Positions 1 to 14,584 of a stretch of 64,000 nt of DNA are shown piece by piece; the first letter of the stretch is position 1; each line of letters starts with the position of its first letter. A program made the position numbers and the translations under genes. The notes under the pieces are model-generated. The model worked only from the letters and a program-made list of their open reading frames with translations, ran no database searches and had not been told where the DNA came from. The stretch comes from Rostratula benghalensis (Eukaryota; Chordata; Aves; Charadriiformes; Rostratulidae), in NCBI GenBank assembly GCA_013399305.1, contig VXAI01000116.1, forward strand, positions 889,541 through 953,540, given 5' to 3'.

Positions 1-3000
1 GACCATTAACAGCTTCAGTACTGTTGCCTGCAGAAGTCACACCATGTCAAAACTGTTCCACAATACATACTCTACCTTGCTTGCATATTAGCTCCAACAG
101 CTTCTCTGAGCCAGTCAGGATCTGAAGATAAACTTCCCCAACAGAACTGCATATATGCTCTCCATTAACTACTGAAATTATCATGCATTTTCCTCAAGTG
201 TCTAAAACTTGTCACTTGAAAAAGCAATCTTTGATCTTCTGAACATAAATCATAATGCCAACCACCACAAGAACCAGAGAAAGTTACTACTTTTATGACA
301 AAAATAGACAATGTCTCATGGCAACAATTTCTAAACAGCGATTTACACTTTTCCATTTTGTGCCCTCTTGGTCATGAAAAATAATTATGCAATTTACTAT
401 CAGATGCTTCCTTAATATCTAGGGAAACTGCAGGAACTGAGCATGGAGACTTGAATTATATTCCCAGCTTCTCTATATCAACTCATGCTGTCAACTCAAA
501 CAAATCTATCAAGTCATTATCATTCTCCAAGCTCCAGTTTTCACATTCCATAAGATGGAGCAGAGGCCCACCTCAAGAAAGCTCTGTAAAGGTAGAATCC
601 AAGGGAGAATGCTGAGCAGAATGGATTAACAGAGAATTATTGCAAAGAAAAAAGTACACATGCCCCTTAAAAAAAAAAAACCAACAACCAACTGAACAAA
701 CCAGTTGAGAATGAGTACTACATGACCAATGTTACACTTCATTTTACACTAAAACTACCATCCTCTACAAAACTGAGGTATTCCCTCAAGAAGCCACTCA
801 CTTTCTCGCCATCAAGTTAAGAGATAAAGAAAATTCTGCATTCCATATACAAACAGAATAGCTGAAGGTTAAAGTCTAGCCACAAAACACCTGCTAATCC
901 TTAACAAGAAATTTAACTCTTTATGCATTTAGTTTTAACTATCAGCCAACCATCAATTATCACACCAAAACCGCATACAGTGACTAGAGGTGACCTTACC
1001 TTCACCCTACAGCCTACATCACCAATCTTTCATTTTTGGCTAGATACACTATTATCAGTAACCACCCATCCAGGAAGCTGTCAAATTAGGTTTCCAATCT
1101 AATCTGCAAACACAAGCATTTCAGGGAGTACGCTCTAGAAATAATATGCTATGGTAGAAATAATTACCATTTTAACATTTCCTTTAGGGAAGGCGAGGAC
1201 AAAAAAAACGACAGAAAAAGCAATATACCAAAGGCAGAGAGTGCAGTTGATGTACTATATGTATGCATACCCATTAGATACACATAAGCACACACACACA
1301 CCCCACAGTATTTCATATTAACCCTTTCTAATGGTGATTTGAAACTGATCAACCTTCAAAACACAAATTTGTTTCCAATGACAGGGATCATAATCCAGGT
1401 CCATGCATTGGCTAGTTATTATCTGAGCTGCAGTAATGGCTGTGCACAGCAAAATGTAATCTTCCCAAATGTCACAGTAAGTTATGAATATCTGAGCAGC
1501 TTAATGCACCTTACTAGCCATGAAGTGTGAGAATGTAATCTTATTACCTTTTTTATGGTTGTATTTTTTTGAATAATGTAGCCTTTGAACTGATGTATAG
1601 TCTTTCCTTGCACTTTAGCATGATTTGGTCTCCTATGTCGCACAGTACATTTTTCAAAATTCTCCAATTCAACGTATTTTAAGTCCTATGCTGAGCTGCA
1701 TAAACAATCTTTATAGCAACCTACAGGGTGGCATAACGTTTTCTTTCTTCGGCATGTAAGTATGAGCTTACAGGAATGGTTTAAAAGTGCAGTATTCAAA
1801 TACATCCTCACAAATTTTAGATTTTGCCAGTTATATTTACCTTCAAAAATATATAAACTAAACCAATAGCTCAAGCTCTTTAGTGAAGTCTTTCTATATT
1901 TAGCTGATTGTGAACAGGGAGAATATTTTACAGCAATTTTTAACTACACACTCAGAGTGTGATTTTTTTTTTTTCTGTCCTTAGAGAACCAAACTAATGA
2001 GAGGTCAACATAATAGCACTAAGTATAAAATAGTACTACATCACCTCTAAATAGAAGCCAAAAGTCATTTTAAACACATGAAATGTCTCTTTGCAATGAA
2101 ACTTTCATCGAATATACAGTGGGAGAAGCGACCCAATAAGATATAAAAGAGATCAAACTACAACACGGAGAAACTAGCCAAGTTTCCTGAAAGATCATGA
2201 TCTAGATTATTAATCCAAAGTAATTTGTCCCAGCAGCAGATATAAATTACTTCAAAAGCTTGTAAGAAAATGTGAGAAAAAGTATTTTAATGAACTATAA
2301 CAGAAAAAAAGAAGTCCAAGACCACAATCAGCATTTCTCCTGGAAAAGCCATATTGGCTGTGCTTAGAAGAACCACAGGGCCAGAGCTTCATGATTTTAG
2401 ATCAAACTTCCCAAAGATACTTCCCTTCAACAGAGCTTCCTTATCCTTCTCGTTACTAGATAACCTACACATCAAGAAAAACATACTTGTTCTGTTCCTA
2501 AAGCCAGGATGAAAGAACTGTTAACCAAGCAAATTGTAGCCTCCCTTTTCCTCAATATGCTGATTTTGTTATCTCAGGATTGTTTCTTTAGTATGTCCTA
2601 AACAACAAGCATGGACAATGGTGCATCCAATGGAAAATGTCTATCCCACAAAAAAAACCCAAAACCAACACAGTGCCAATTCTCTCTCAGTGGAAATTTC
2701 AAGCTTATGCTTGATAAGAACCCACAAAGCTGTGTATACAAAGCTGGTAACTGCCCAAAAATCTTCTATTCATAACAGTAAGGTACTTACACAAGATAAA
2801 TATCAATAAAAACGTACTGAAGCTGAGCCAGCTGCCACTTCAACAATTAAAGCTTTGATATACACTCTACTTTTGTTCCTCTGATCACAAAATAGCTGCT
2901 AGCCAAAACAGTCCTGTTCTTACTGCAATTTTACATCATGTCAGTTGACCCAAGGTTAAAAAAAAAAAAACCAAACAAAACCACCCACACAAAACAACCC

Positions 3001-5464
3001 CATGTTTTTCATCTCTTGATGATGAAATCTGAATGCAGGTTCTGGGGAACACTAACACAAAAAAGGTGGATTCGTTTTAGCCATTGTGCTTCTGAGTAAC
3101 AACAAATATCATATTCTTTGCCTACGTTTACTGTTATCTTCCACTAAAGTAATTACACACATCCTGGACTCCATCCCTTTAACATGTGCTCAAAAACTCA
3201 AAACAAATGCATCATTCCTAAATCTTTGGCATGTATTTTTGATGAAGTATAAGAACTCAAAATGTGACGGATGTCACAGCATCATGAGTGATCCCAAGCC
3301 AGTGAATTCCCCTGAGGGCATTCAACAAATAGTAAAGTCAACTCAGAGATACACATCCTGGGTGGGATAAAAACACGGCTCTGATTTGGAAAGGCCTCTA
3401 CAGAACCAGAAAGGAAAAAAGTGGGGAAAAAAAGACTAACTCATATGTACTAAATTCCAGCAATCTGCTCTCCACCCCTCATCCCTGACTTTTCCATGCA
3501 GTCCTTTCTGTCACTAACACAACACTTGGAGGCAAGAATATATTAAAATATGAGTCCTAAGAGGAGATTTGGTAGGAAAGCCTGGGGATATTTGGATAAG
3601 TATATCAAATACTGACATTAGCATGAATGTCATATCAGTGAAACCATGACAAACGGGCTCAGGCCCAGAAATGTTGGAGGGAAGCAAGAAAACGAGAAAG
3701 AGCCTGGATGTCAACTTTCTTTTCTTCAATATATTGCCACTGTATCAACAACCATAATGCAACCAGAAAAACTAGACAAAGTACAAAGAACTGTGGGAAG
3801 ACCCTCTGATGAAAGACAAGGTCACAACCTTCCAGCAAGATGCAGATGATTTAAAGCCATTTGCTACCTTAGCAGTACCTCAAAGTTTCAAGTAACATGA
3901 GACTATGAATATGCAAGTGACCAGTGACTCCTTCCCACAGGAAAGATTCTACTCCAGCCTCTTCTGTAAGCATGCTCTTTAACCTTGCTTTCACTTTCAA
4001 TTTGTTTGCTTCCATGTTAAAAAAAAAAAAAAGCAAACAGGAATTTCTTAGGAAGGAACAGAAAAACTTTTCCTCCTGATATCTCAGGCTGAAGTCACCA
4101 GTGTCCCTGCCCCCACCCAACACTACCCAACACTTAGACCTCAAAAGAAGGATATTAATAGTACTCCTCTCCCCTGCATTCTAAGGGGGAAAGGATGGCA
4201 AAAAAGAAAAAAGGAAGGGAAAAAAAAATTTACATTTTCTTCTTAATTAGCTGCTTTCTCTCCTGTTGCCAAATTCCTAACAAAGCCTATACCTTTATTT
4301 ACCTGGCAAATAAGAAAGGTCCAGGCATATCAATAGTGGCATTGCACAACACTGCACCCACTTCAACTTTGAACAGAATCATATGAAATCATCAATACTG
4401 TTTTTAACTATGATCCAAGCTGGACCATTAGGAAAAATCATTCCCATGGCTTCCCTTCATAGTGATGTAATGCAAATGTTCTGTACTAAAATGAAATTTC
4501 CTTAAGTCTGCCTACCACTTGGAAGACTGTCTAAAAGTAAATTTAACAAGCACCCACGAGGTGTTAAGAGTCTACTACTGCCACCTAATGTTGCATTTGA
4601 AACCGTTAGCCCAGCATTACACTATTTTAATGCAGTCTCTCAGCACAGTATAATTCTCTTCCTCCCCGAGACAGCTTTAGATCAGCAACTTATACCTCAT
4701 GCTCTGTCACAGCCGAGAAAGCAGATATATCTGCAGGAAATAAGGTAAGAATTCAAATTAGCAGAAAAGTTTACCTTTAAGTACTGGTTTACATAAAACC
4801 AGAGTTTCTTCAACTTTGCAATTGCTAACTACAGAAGGCACACAATTTACCCAGATTACACAGGAAAGAGTAGCAAATATCTCCTATCCAGTTAATCTGG
4901 GACTTAACACACTTCATTAAAACTTTCTTTAAAAAGGCACCGAGCTATGTCTATGTGTCCATTAAAATTACTCTCTCAACCAAAAGAACAAACGTAAAAA
5001 AGCAAAATTCTTCTCCAGGTAGGGACAATACATCTGAAGCAAACCTATAGCAGTGACATTTTCCTATGGGTTTCTCCTTCTCAACTGAAGGGATAAAAAA
5101 ACCCATCTAGATTAAAAAGATAATTACGCCGTAATCAATGCTGTATTTACCCTAGCTAATAATCTGGTACTTCCACTGCTTGCATGCTTTTTTATGTCAA
5201 ATTAGTTCATTAGCACAATTAGTTTGGTTTGTAGTATTCAGTTGAAGCCCCAGTGCAAGCAGAGCAATGTAGGTGAGAAATAGCTCTGCACAATGCTTTT
5301 GAACACAGGGACGGGGGAGTTGCACTATGAATTTCACATTTTATACATTGGGGGGTTTAATCTATTGAGAAAAAGCTTTTAATTTTTTTAAATTTGTACC
5401 AAAAAAAAGACATTTAATTTTAATTCAATCTCTAGATATAAAATAGATACATATAGATAGATTT

Positions 5465-5482
5465 TATATATATATATATATA
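5465..5482. repeat. (TA)9 microsatellite
   Basis: Nine TA units in an AT-rich intronic stretch. Confidence 0.95.
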
Positions 5483-7877
5483 ATCTCTCTAAAAGAGGGA
5501 ACAAGACCAGTTTTAAGCAGAATGACTAGCAGAGTTAACTTTTATCCTACAAAAACAAACAAAAAAGCTAAAAAAGTCCTACCTATATTTGTATCTGTTC
5601 AGAAAATTAACTTAGAACAAACAGTTCAAAATACCACACTCAAACTCAAAACAGTTAACAGTACTCCATGCCACTGTGCACAGTGCTTCTGTTTTCCCTC
5701 CTGCAAATTCAGCAACAGATTCCAAAAACGAAATAGACAAGTCCAAAATTAGGAATTCTACCCTCTTCCCAATCTCTACTGACTCACCAAGAGGTGGGAC
5801 AGCTGATAAAAAACAAAAGGACGGCCAAGAACATGACAGAAAACACAAGCCCAGGGAACCACACACTGACACAGACCAAAGAGTGGCTATAACCCAGCAA
5901 GCCTGCAGCCAGAACACTGGACAAGAAGAAAAGAGGAGACAGTAGAAAACGGAGTCTCCAACAGCTTTTGTCTGAAGCACGACACTGAGCGTAGAAGCCC
6001 CTCGCTCCCGAGGAGGCCGTGCAACTATAAAAGCTTTATTTCAAACCCCTGAAGAAGCAAAAGACCAGCAAGTTGAGTTTTTGCAAATCAAACAATGTCA
6101 AGACAAAATTTCAGCACACTCCAAGCAGCTGCTAAAGGTGCATTTACAAAACTTGGCAGTTTTCTGAGCTCAGATTATACTATAGATCTCAACAGATATT
6201 AAGATAGATAGAGACTGTATCTAAATCCAGCTGAAATTTCTATCATTCCAGTAGCCTATTAATAGCATTAAATTCTGCTTTTGTTTAAATTAACTTTTCT
6301 CATTGTACCTTAATCTATGATGCCGTTTAAGACATACTAGAAAGATAAGACTCCAAGAGATAGTTTAATAATATGCAAATTTGTAGCTCCATACAGGAAA
6401 TGAAATATCCTAAATCTTTAGATCAGATTCATATGTGCATTGAAAGCAAATAAATCATTTAAACCATGATACAGAGAACCTTTTGAAATTTGCATTTATC
6501 TACAGTAAATACTGCCATGTTCCTTAATGGCTTGCTAGTGCAATCTTAGCAAACTAATGATTTATGGTTTTGACATTTTTAAAAATCAGAAATCTGTCAT
6601 TTTATGACATCCAGTAGAAAGTCAGCACGAGTTACATTACTCTGAATTCAAACTCAAACACATGAAATACACGCAGCAAAATGCTGTATACTGTACTGTC
6701 CATTTCATTATCCCACCGCTTCCCTCCCTAGCTACACTTCTTAAAGTTACCTAACATTTTTATTTAAATTTACAAGAATACTAAAAATAGATATTTTTTT
6801 TTTTGAAGATCCAGACAGGTATAACTTCATCGAGCACATGTCTGGAAACATAACCCATCAGCAAGCAAAAGAAATCTGATGTATGTTGAGAGAAAGGGAC
6901 TAACCATACCACAGATTGACAGGTCTGCATCCTAGCTTAATCCCTCTCCTGAAGGAAGGAGGCCAAAAAGATAATTCTTCTAAAATTATATGAATCAACA
7001 GCAAGTCTGTAGTGGGGAACAAACCATACAGTAGGGATAACTTTATAGGGAATGCCCTGCTTGTGCCTACCTCCATCAGTCAGGACATTCACAGTGAAAG
7101 CTGCAGGCAGAAGCAAATTCATTCTGCCCGTAGGCCGAATCAGAAAAAAGAAAACCCAATAATCTGACACTGACACCATGCCTGAGCAAAAATAAGTTTA
7201 CATAGACTTAAAAAAATCAGGGCCCACGCTGAAGTTAGACAAGTTGGTTAAAATGTGCCAAGCACATTGGCTCTTGCTGCCAGAGAACAAAGTATTCTCT
7301 TGCAATGACTAGTAAACAAACAAAAAAAAAGTCTATTTTAATAATACATTTGGATCCTCCTAAAAAAACACTTGCCTGAAACAATTTGCCCAGGCTTTCT
7401 TCTCATTTAGTTACTTTTTCTCACCTGCTTAGTAGTCACCATCTAAAATACTAACCGCTAGCTTTTTTTTTTTTTCCTTAAAAAGAGATAAAAAATTACT
7501 TCAATGTAAAAGGTTATAGATATCTGTTTTTCTTCAAACTGGTGTTCAAAGACTGCAATAATATTTCAGTAAGAAAGGACTCTAAGATGCTTCCTTTAAA
7601 TACTTAGTTTTAATAACAACTCAATTATTTAATTTACTACACCTGTTATTTCCTTGCCAAATTGAAATAAACCCCTTCAAATTATAAATACTTACAATCA
7701 CACAATTTTTGTTATGTATAGCACATATACTGAAGAGGAATTCTTCAAAAAATATATATATACCCACAACATATCACTAATGTACAATAACTTATTATAT
7801 TTGACCTTCTGAAAATTGCTGTTTCCTAAGCTAAGAAAACTAGGAAAAACGTAAAGTAAATAAATCTCAAAAAGTCT

Positions 7878-8182
7878 CCTACTCTATCCAAAGTGAGGTA
7901 TATGCACTCTGGGGGGTATGCAAGACAATCTTCTGGAGTGCAGAAAGAAAATATTCTTTTTCTATCATTATAAAATACAATTCAAAAATTAAAAATGGCT
8001 TTTGTCTTCTTTACCTCGCCCTTTTTTGTTTCTATGTAGTTCATAATCTACATAACATAATAATACTCCAGTACCTGTATGTGATTCATAAATAAATAGT
8101 TATACATTTATTGGGGGTGCATGCTCAAAATTTCTTTACTGACGGGGTGTGCAATCAAAAAGGTTTGAAGACCACTTCCTTA
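7878..8182 (+). mobile_element. Possible old hAT/Charlie-like nonautonomous DNA transposon
   Basis: The right end reads GGGGGTGCATGCTCAAAATT ... GGGGTGTGCAATC ... AAAAAGGTTTGAAGACCACT, close to the AAAAAGTTTGAGAACCACTG terminus of Charlie-type hAT elements. The left part contains TGGGGGGTATGCAAGACAAT and TTCTGGAGTGCAGAAAG, phrasing common in the same group. AT-rich sequence lies between. I cannot confirm matching terminal inverted repeats or an 8-bp target duplication. Confidence 0.35.
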
Positions 8183-8390
8183 GATGCTAGAGAACAGACA
8201 ACATAGCCCCAGATTTTTCTACAGAAACAATCCATCTGCCTGCTATTTTACAGTAGACTGGTGGTAAGGGGGAAGGAAGCCACTACAGAATGCGATGTTT
8301 GCATCCTGCAAGTCTTCTACTTCACTGCACTTTATCACTTTTGACATAAATTGGATACCCACTTTATAATACTTGCAGAATACATTATTT

Positions 8391-8408
8391 AAAAAAAAAA
8401 AAAAAAAA
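8391..8408 (+). repeat. A18 tract
   Basis: Eighteen A on the plus strand in the LRBA intron. No recognisable element lies to its left that would make it the tail of a retrocopy. Confidence 0.9.
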
Positions 8409-11400
8409 CTGTGCAAAAACAGAATTCTAGGAGTAAAACAAGGTTACGAGTTTATTCTAGGAAACATGTTTGAAAGTGTTTTGCCAGCTCATAGAGACTA
8501 GGGGATAACAACTACGAGTAAGGGAGAAAGGCAAAAGGAACAAAGGAAATCACAGAAGAGGAACAAAACAAAGTATGTTCCAAACATGGAATTATGTAAG
8601 AATAGCAAAGAATAACCTTACAAAGCTCTGGCAGGTTTTATCACATTTAGCAACTGTAATGTTAAGTATTTCCTCTCCTACTGAAAGTCGCAGCCCTCAT
8701 ATAGCACACGCCAGAAGCAAATGTGTGCCAGCTCCTCAACTGCCATCACATTTTGTAGCTCAGCAGATTAATTGCAGAGAATTTCAGCACAACTAAAGGC
8801 ACAGAGTTATAAATTCCAACAAAAACCAAGAACTAGTACATCTGTTTCTGTCATTTCTGACACTGCTTCGATCCTGAACAGCTGGAAAACCCCACACGTG
8901 CCTTCTCAGAAATGGCAGAGATTGCTGCCACAGCTAAAGCAGAGACAATTAAGACTTTGGATGTAAGAAATACTAAAAGACATATCCCACTCTATAGGAT
9001 ATGTAGCATTCAGCTTTCCCTGCTGCCATTTTTGAAAATTTTTGTAGCTGTGATCGACATGGAAGAACCATGCAGATGACCCCGGCTAGAATAGAAGGGT
9101 GCCTAGAATAAATAACAGCTTTTCATTGGTTCTTACCAAGAAATTACTGGGTTTTTTTTTTCCTTCAGATTTCACCCCTTTCCCCCACTTTTCCACCTCA
9201 CTTTTCCCCCCTATGCCACTACATTGTTTAGAGTTTAAAAATGCATATTATTGAAAGTGTGCTAAGTGTACTGAAATAATAACTATCTTAAAGTAGGAAA
9301 CCACAAGGCTCACATGGCCTCTCAAAACGATTGAGAGATTCATTTTCTTACCAAGCAGCAAATCAGTAATTCTTGACTCAAAGGCTCACTACCAGCACCA
9401 GTGCTCAATTCTTCTTTTTTACCAAAGCCACACAAGAAGTCTAGCCAGCACATCCACACTGCTCATGGGGGCAAGAGCGAAGGCCACCATCAAACCCACT
9501 ACATTCACAGTTATATATGGATAACCTCCATCCAGTTGGGATTTTATAACAGCAAGACTGACATTGCTAAACCAGTGATTTCTACTCACCACACCAGAAG
9601 AAAAAGGTGCCTTTGTGAGAACAGATACATCAGTAAAGTCTCAATGACTAGCCCATTCTTCCTTTTATTTATTTCAACTCCCACAAAGCAATTCTGAAAG
9701 CAAGGACATAATTTGATTCTGCTACTTAACGTTCTTAACAAGTGGCATACATTTCTATGTTTGCAAAAACATTATAAAGCCAACAGTGTTGTGGGGGATG
9801 ACAACGACGATTTCTGTTTGGTTGGGGCTCCTTCCCCCTAGTACTGAGGCTACTACTATTACTCTAAGGCTGTACCTGACCTTGATTTGTCTCTGTCCCT
9901 TTTCTGAGCATACAGGCAATGACTGAATGGAAACTGCCTCCAAGGCACAGTTACAATAGTAAAGGAAAGAAGAAAAAGAGAAAAAACAAACCACAAGAAA
10001 GGAAACAAGATAAAGATTACTATGTTGCATATGTTATCACTATTGCCTACAAATATACCCTCATGTTTGTAAGGTCCTCCCTTTTCTCCTGGTAAGTGCT
10101 TCTCCTAATAAATTCCAGTTGTCCTCTTGATCACCCTGCATGACAACTCAACTGTCTTTTTGCCCTTTGGCTTTCTCCATTCCACAGAACACAACGTAGT
10201 TCTAACTTAGCTACATGACATCTTAACATTTAGTTACACAGCCCTACCCATCCCGTTCACACCAGTTTCCCCAACTCCTCTGGCAGAGCCACCTCCTCGA
10301 CAGGCCCGTGGACAAATCCCTTACTCAACGTGACACATGCACAGGCTTATGTTACAGCCAAGCTCATTTAAACTGTTGAACAGAGCTGCACTTGAAGTTA
10401 GACCTAAAAAGCCAAAAGCATCCTCAATTTCATCAATTGCAAACTGTGTTGATTTTTTTTAAATTTTGCCATCAGATACAACCAACAGCAACTGTTAAGT
10501 ATTCTTCAGAAAACCTGGCAAGACCCTCCTGCTCCCCTGTGACAGACTGCATTTTAGACTGCAGGAAAGCAACAACTGTTAGACAAAAGGGGTTTGAATT
10601 ACAGATTGAAACAAGCCTTTAGCCAGTAAAGCTAGGATTTGCTAAGGCTTGGCCTCTGATATTTTAAAGTTTAAAATATTTTTAAACACCAAGTTAATCA
10701 GATTTCACAGCACTAATGGACTTCTCCACATTCCGTGTTGAACATTGTCATGTCATGTAGTCAGATATTTAAGGCAAAAAGGCTTGTTCTGGAATTACTA
10801 CGCTCATAAGGATTAAAAAATTTAAATGGATACTTAAACACCTTCCCCACACACAAATCTGCAAACCAAAACTAAATCATTAGCCATGAGTGGTAATACA
10901 AATAACCTGAAAAAGGCTACATCCAAATAAAGTAGGAGCATGGAAAATAGTGTTCCCCAAAATACTCTCCTCTCTGTGAAAAGTGTGACTAACCAAATAA
11001 TAAATCTTGATTCAGTGGGGCAGTGAAGGAAGGAACATCTGCTGCTATGAAAAGCTACTCAACTTGAACACAAAGAAAGTATCATTAAAAAAGGTTAATG
11101 CCATCAAAACAAAGAACCATATAATCTTTTTAGCAAAATCTTCTATGTCATTCCATATGCAAATTATTTTCAACCTTTTTCTTTAGTGTTAACAGCCACT
11201 GTAGTTCTACATCATTTCCTTCAAATTCTCTAAGTAGTAAAAACCGGTAATAATAAAAGAAGAAGTTACCATCTTCCTAGAATCCTGAAATCTGTCCCTC
11301 CTATAAAAATTACATTTATTTACTAAAACAAATTTCAGAGAAAACATATAACATCTATCATAGTCTTGGATTCTGGGACTGCAGGGGTGACTATAGAATT

Positions 11401-11940
11401 ATAAATAAATACAAAAACCCTTCAAAAATTATAGAGGACTTCAATATTTTGCATTTGAACAAACAAATAGAAAAATATCTTCAGCTTAGGTAAACCATTT
11501 TGATTTAAATTCTAAACCTGAGATTCAGTGAAGCCTCTAACAGAGGTGCTGTTTTGATTTCTTTCCTTCTGCTGGCACATTGTCTCCAGAAAAGTTGTCA
11601 AGCAAACTCAGCACTATGAAAAATCACAGATGCATTCTTCTATGTTTATCAAGTCAAGTTCTTAGTAACAATATGTCCTGTGGCTTTCCTCACATGTAAA
11701 TATTTACTTATAGGAGAAAGCTTTCTCAGTACAACAGAAAAAGTAATTACCATAAAAAAAATCACGAAAAAAAGAAACAAAGTTTCAAGGCAGCAGCCTG
11801 ATAACAGCATAAACTGTGGTCTCTCAGGTGTGAAGCCAATGACTGTCATGAGTATCTCCATTATCTCGCTGCAAATTTCAGAATGCATTGAAATTCATGA
11901 CAGTTTGTGCCTTTGGGAAGGGGAAGAATTAAAAGAAACT

Positions 11941-11955
11941 GGGGGGGGGGGGGGG
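11941..11955 (+). repeat. G15 homopolymer
   Basis: Fifteen consecutive G on the plus strand inside the LRBA intron, followed by AAAGAAAGAAAAAG. Such runs are prone to sequencing length error and to slippage. Confidence 0.95.
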
Positions 11956-14535
11956 AAAGAAAGAAAAAGCCCACCACAGAGCACAAGCCCTTAATCTTAA
12001 AAAGTTTCCTTCTCCTTTCCATCAGTCTATATTACCTTTTCTTCCAGTGTAACTTGGGAGAACAAAGCCAAAAGAGCACTACTAACTACTCTCTGCTCAA
12101 GCAAAAACACTGGGGTGTATGTACATACTCTTCTGCACAGCGCGCCTTACTTTTCTAAGTAGAAAGATAAAGTGGTGGCTACAACTCCATGAAATAAACT
12201 TACTGTTAAAATTGTACCAGTTTTATCCATGCACTAAGCTTTAGTGGTCAGTGGTGGTTGTTTGTTTGGTTTTGTCAAAGATTAAGACATATCACACTAT
12301 TCCACACCTCCAGCATTGTTACAACGTGCACATTTCTGTCTAAGGCATATACATATCTCTGGTTTCTTTCACACCACACATTCATACTGCTTACGTTTCT
12401 CTACTTCCCTTGATTCTGCAACAAAATATACAGCTCACAGTATTTGTACTTTTCCCACTCTTCTATTTCTGCATAGAAAACATACTTTAAAAAAAAAGAA
12501 AAAGTCATTTGATCAGTACTATTTCTGTTACAGCTTTGGAATTCAGAAAATTATTTCCAAAGCCAAGACAAATGCAAAAAGAACTTTCCTGAAACTTAGA
12601 ATTCCACAATCTTTTCCCACCACTGTGGAAAAGCTGGTTACAGGGAGAGAAAGAACATTGTTAACTGAAATTGATACCATCATTGCCACACTTTCTGCCA
12701 CTCATCCTGAACTGAATTAGGGACTTGTCCCTGGTTTCCTGCCATCTGACCCTGGAGACACCTGAGGACTCTACAGCTCTTAAGACTCTTCACTTGTGAG
12801 AGTTGCACCACAATCCTTCCAAATTTCCAGGCCAACCAGCCACTCTGAAACCCAGGGTTCAGGGCTGCAGGTTGCCTGGTCTCTCACAGAAGGGAACAAA
12901 AAGCTCTGCGGAAAAACAAAACCTGCAAAAGTTTCTTTACTTTTAAGTCACTCGTGATCCATCAGATAAACTGGCACAAAACCACAGAAGTATTTGATTA
13001 CAGTGGTAACCCTCTCAGATTGTCATCACACATTTTTTTTCTAAACAGAAACATTTGGTTTTGTCTGAGAAGTCAATTCATCAATGGCTTCCCTCACTAT
13101 AAAATTCTGAAGTGAAACAGTGAAAATAGCTCATAAAGAGCTGTTGCATATTTAAATCTTCATTTTTATACTTTTAAAAGTGGAAGAGTCTACAGTCTCA
13201 TCTATACTACTGAAAAAAAATTAAAATAGGTGTGGCAGAAATCAACTAGTGCAAGGAATCTTTTTCAAAACTACAATATCATGTTATAGAGTGGCGTTAC
13301 CAAAAGCACTTTTTTATTAAAGTAAGGCTGGTTTAAAATGGTTAAAAACATTGAACTTAAAACAGTCTGCACACAAAAGGGGTTCAAGTGAAAGTACAGC
13401 CATTCAGCTCTGCTACCTGTGATAATTCTTCCATACAAGCAATCAGCTCAAGCTTCTATTTATGTAGTTCAACTCTAACACAACAGCAACCTGAGTAACT
13501 GAAAAAATAATTACTTTGTACAGTAAAGATTTTAAATGTTCTCCCCCCCCTTTTTTTTTTTAAATAACCAATAATGGTAAGAAGTTTCATTCCATATCCA
13601 AATTCCTCTAAAACTTTAAGCAGAAAGTGTATGTGCCACTGTATTTCAAACTTCTGCTGCCAATATAAAGTTAGTGCATTTCATTATGTGGTTCCCCTTA
13701 TTCTCTTATTCTTTTCATAATGTCTGTCTTACGACTTTCGTAGTGTCTTGACACAGTATTAGCTTAAAGACTGCAAATATGAGAAGTTAAAGAAGGCATC
13801 AAAGAATTATTACTGAAGTTTCATAGGTGGACAAAGCCACAAAATCTGCTGTACCAGCAGGCAGGAATACAGACTGCAGAAAGTAAGCTCAAAGAAGGAA
13901 ACATGAACCCAATTCACTTACACACTGTTAGAGGTGCAGGGAAATCTACAAGGTCTTTAAACAGGTTTCCTAAAAAAAGTATCAGTTTAATTTATATAGA
14001 TGACATCAACAGGATGTAGTATATGAAAAACTGATGCTACTACCATGAGCCTCTATACTTTATACTCATGTTTGTTGTCCTCTCCTGTAGCAATCTGTTC
14101 ACACTTTATCATGAAAATATTTTTACAGTGGACTCAAACACACATGTTCCTTTTTCACATATTTCTTAAAAGTCAATTACTCATGTCTCCTAACATCATG
14201 TACTCAGAAGTCAGAAAACTCGGTCATTTCAGCTTTTTACATTTTAAACTCATGAAAAACATTATTTAATTGGTGGTAAAAGATCCCCAGTCACTTACTC
14301 TACACCTGCTTAACTTGATCCCTCCAAAAACTAAACAGAATGAAAATCAAACACATAGGTCAGATGCCTTTTCTTCTAAAAGAAAAAAAAAAAAGGTGGG
14401 GGTGGGGAGAGGACAATTAAGGCTGACAGCCAAGCAGCCAAGTACACCCAAGTACAGGCATAGTGGTGGAATAGCAGGTTAGCTGCCGTTTCAAGGAGTA
14501 ATAAAACATTACATTTCAGGATACTGCCTTCAAAA

Positions 14536-14584
14536 ATTGGTTACTTTTAGGTAATCAATTACTACTTTAAGGTAGTAATTGGTT
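14536..14584. repeat. Three-arm inverted repeat with two alternative hairpins
   Basis: ATTGGTTAC (14536-14544) pairs with GTAATCAAT (14551-14559) with one mismatch. AATCAATTACTAC (14553-14565) pairs with GTAGTAATTGGTT (14572-14584) with one G-T wobble. The middle arm is shared, so the two stems exclude each other. It lies in the LRBA intron and would be transcribed. Confidence 0.8.
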
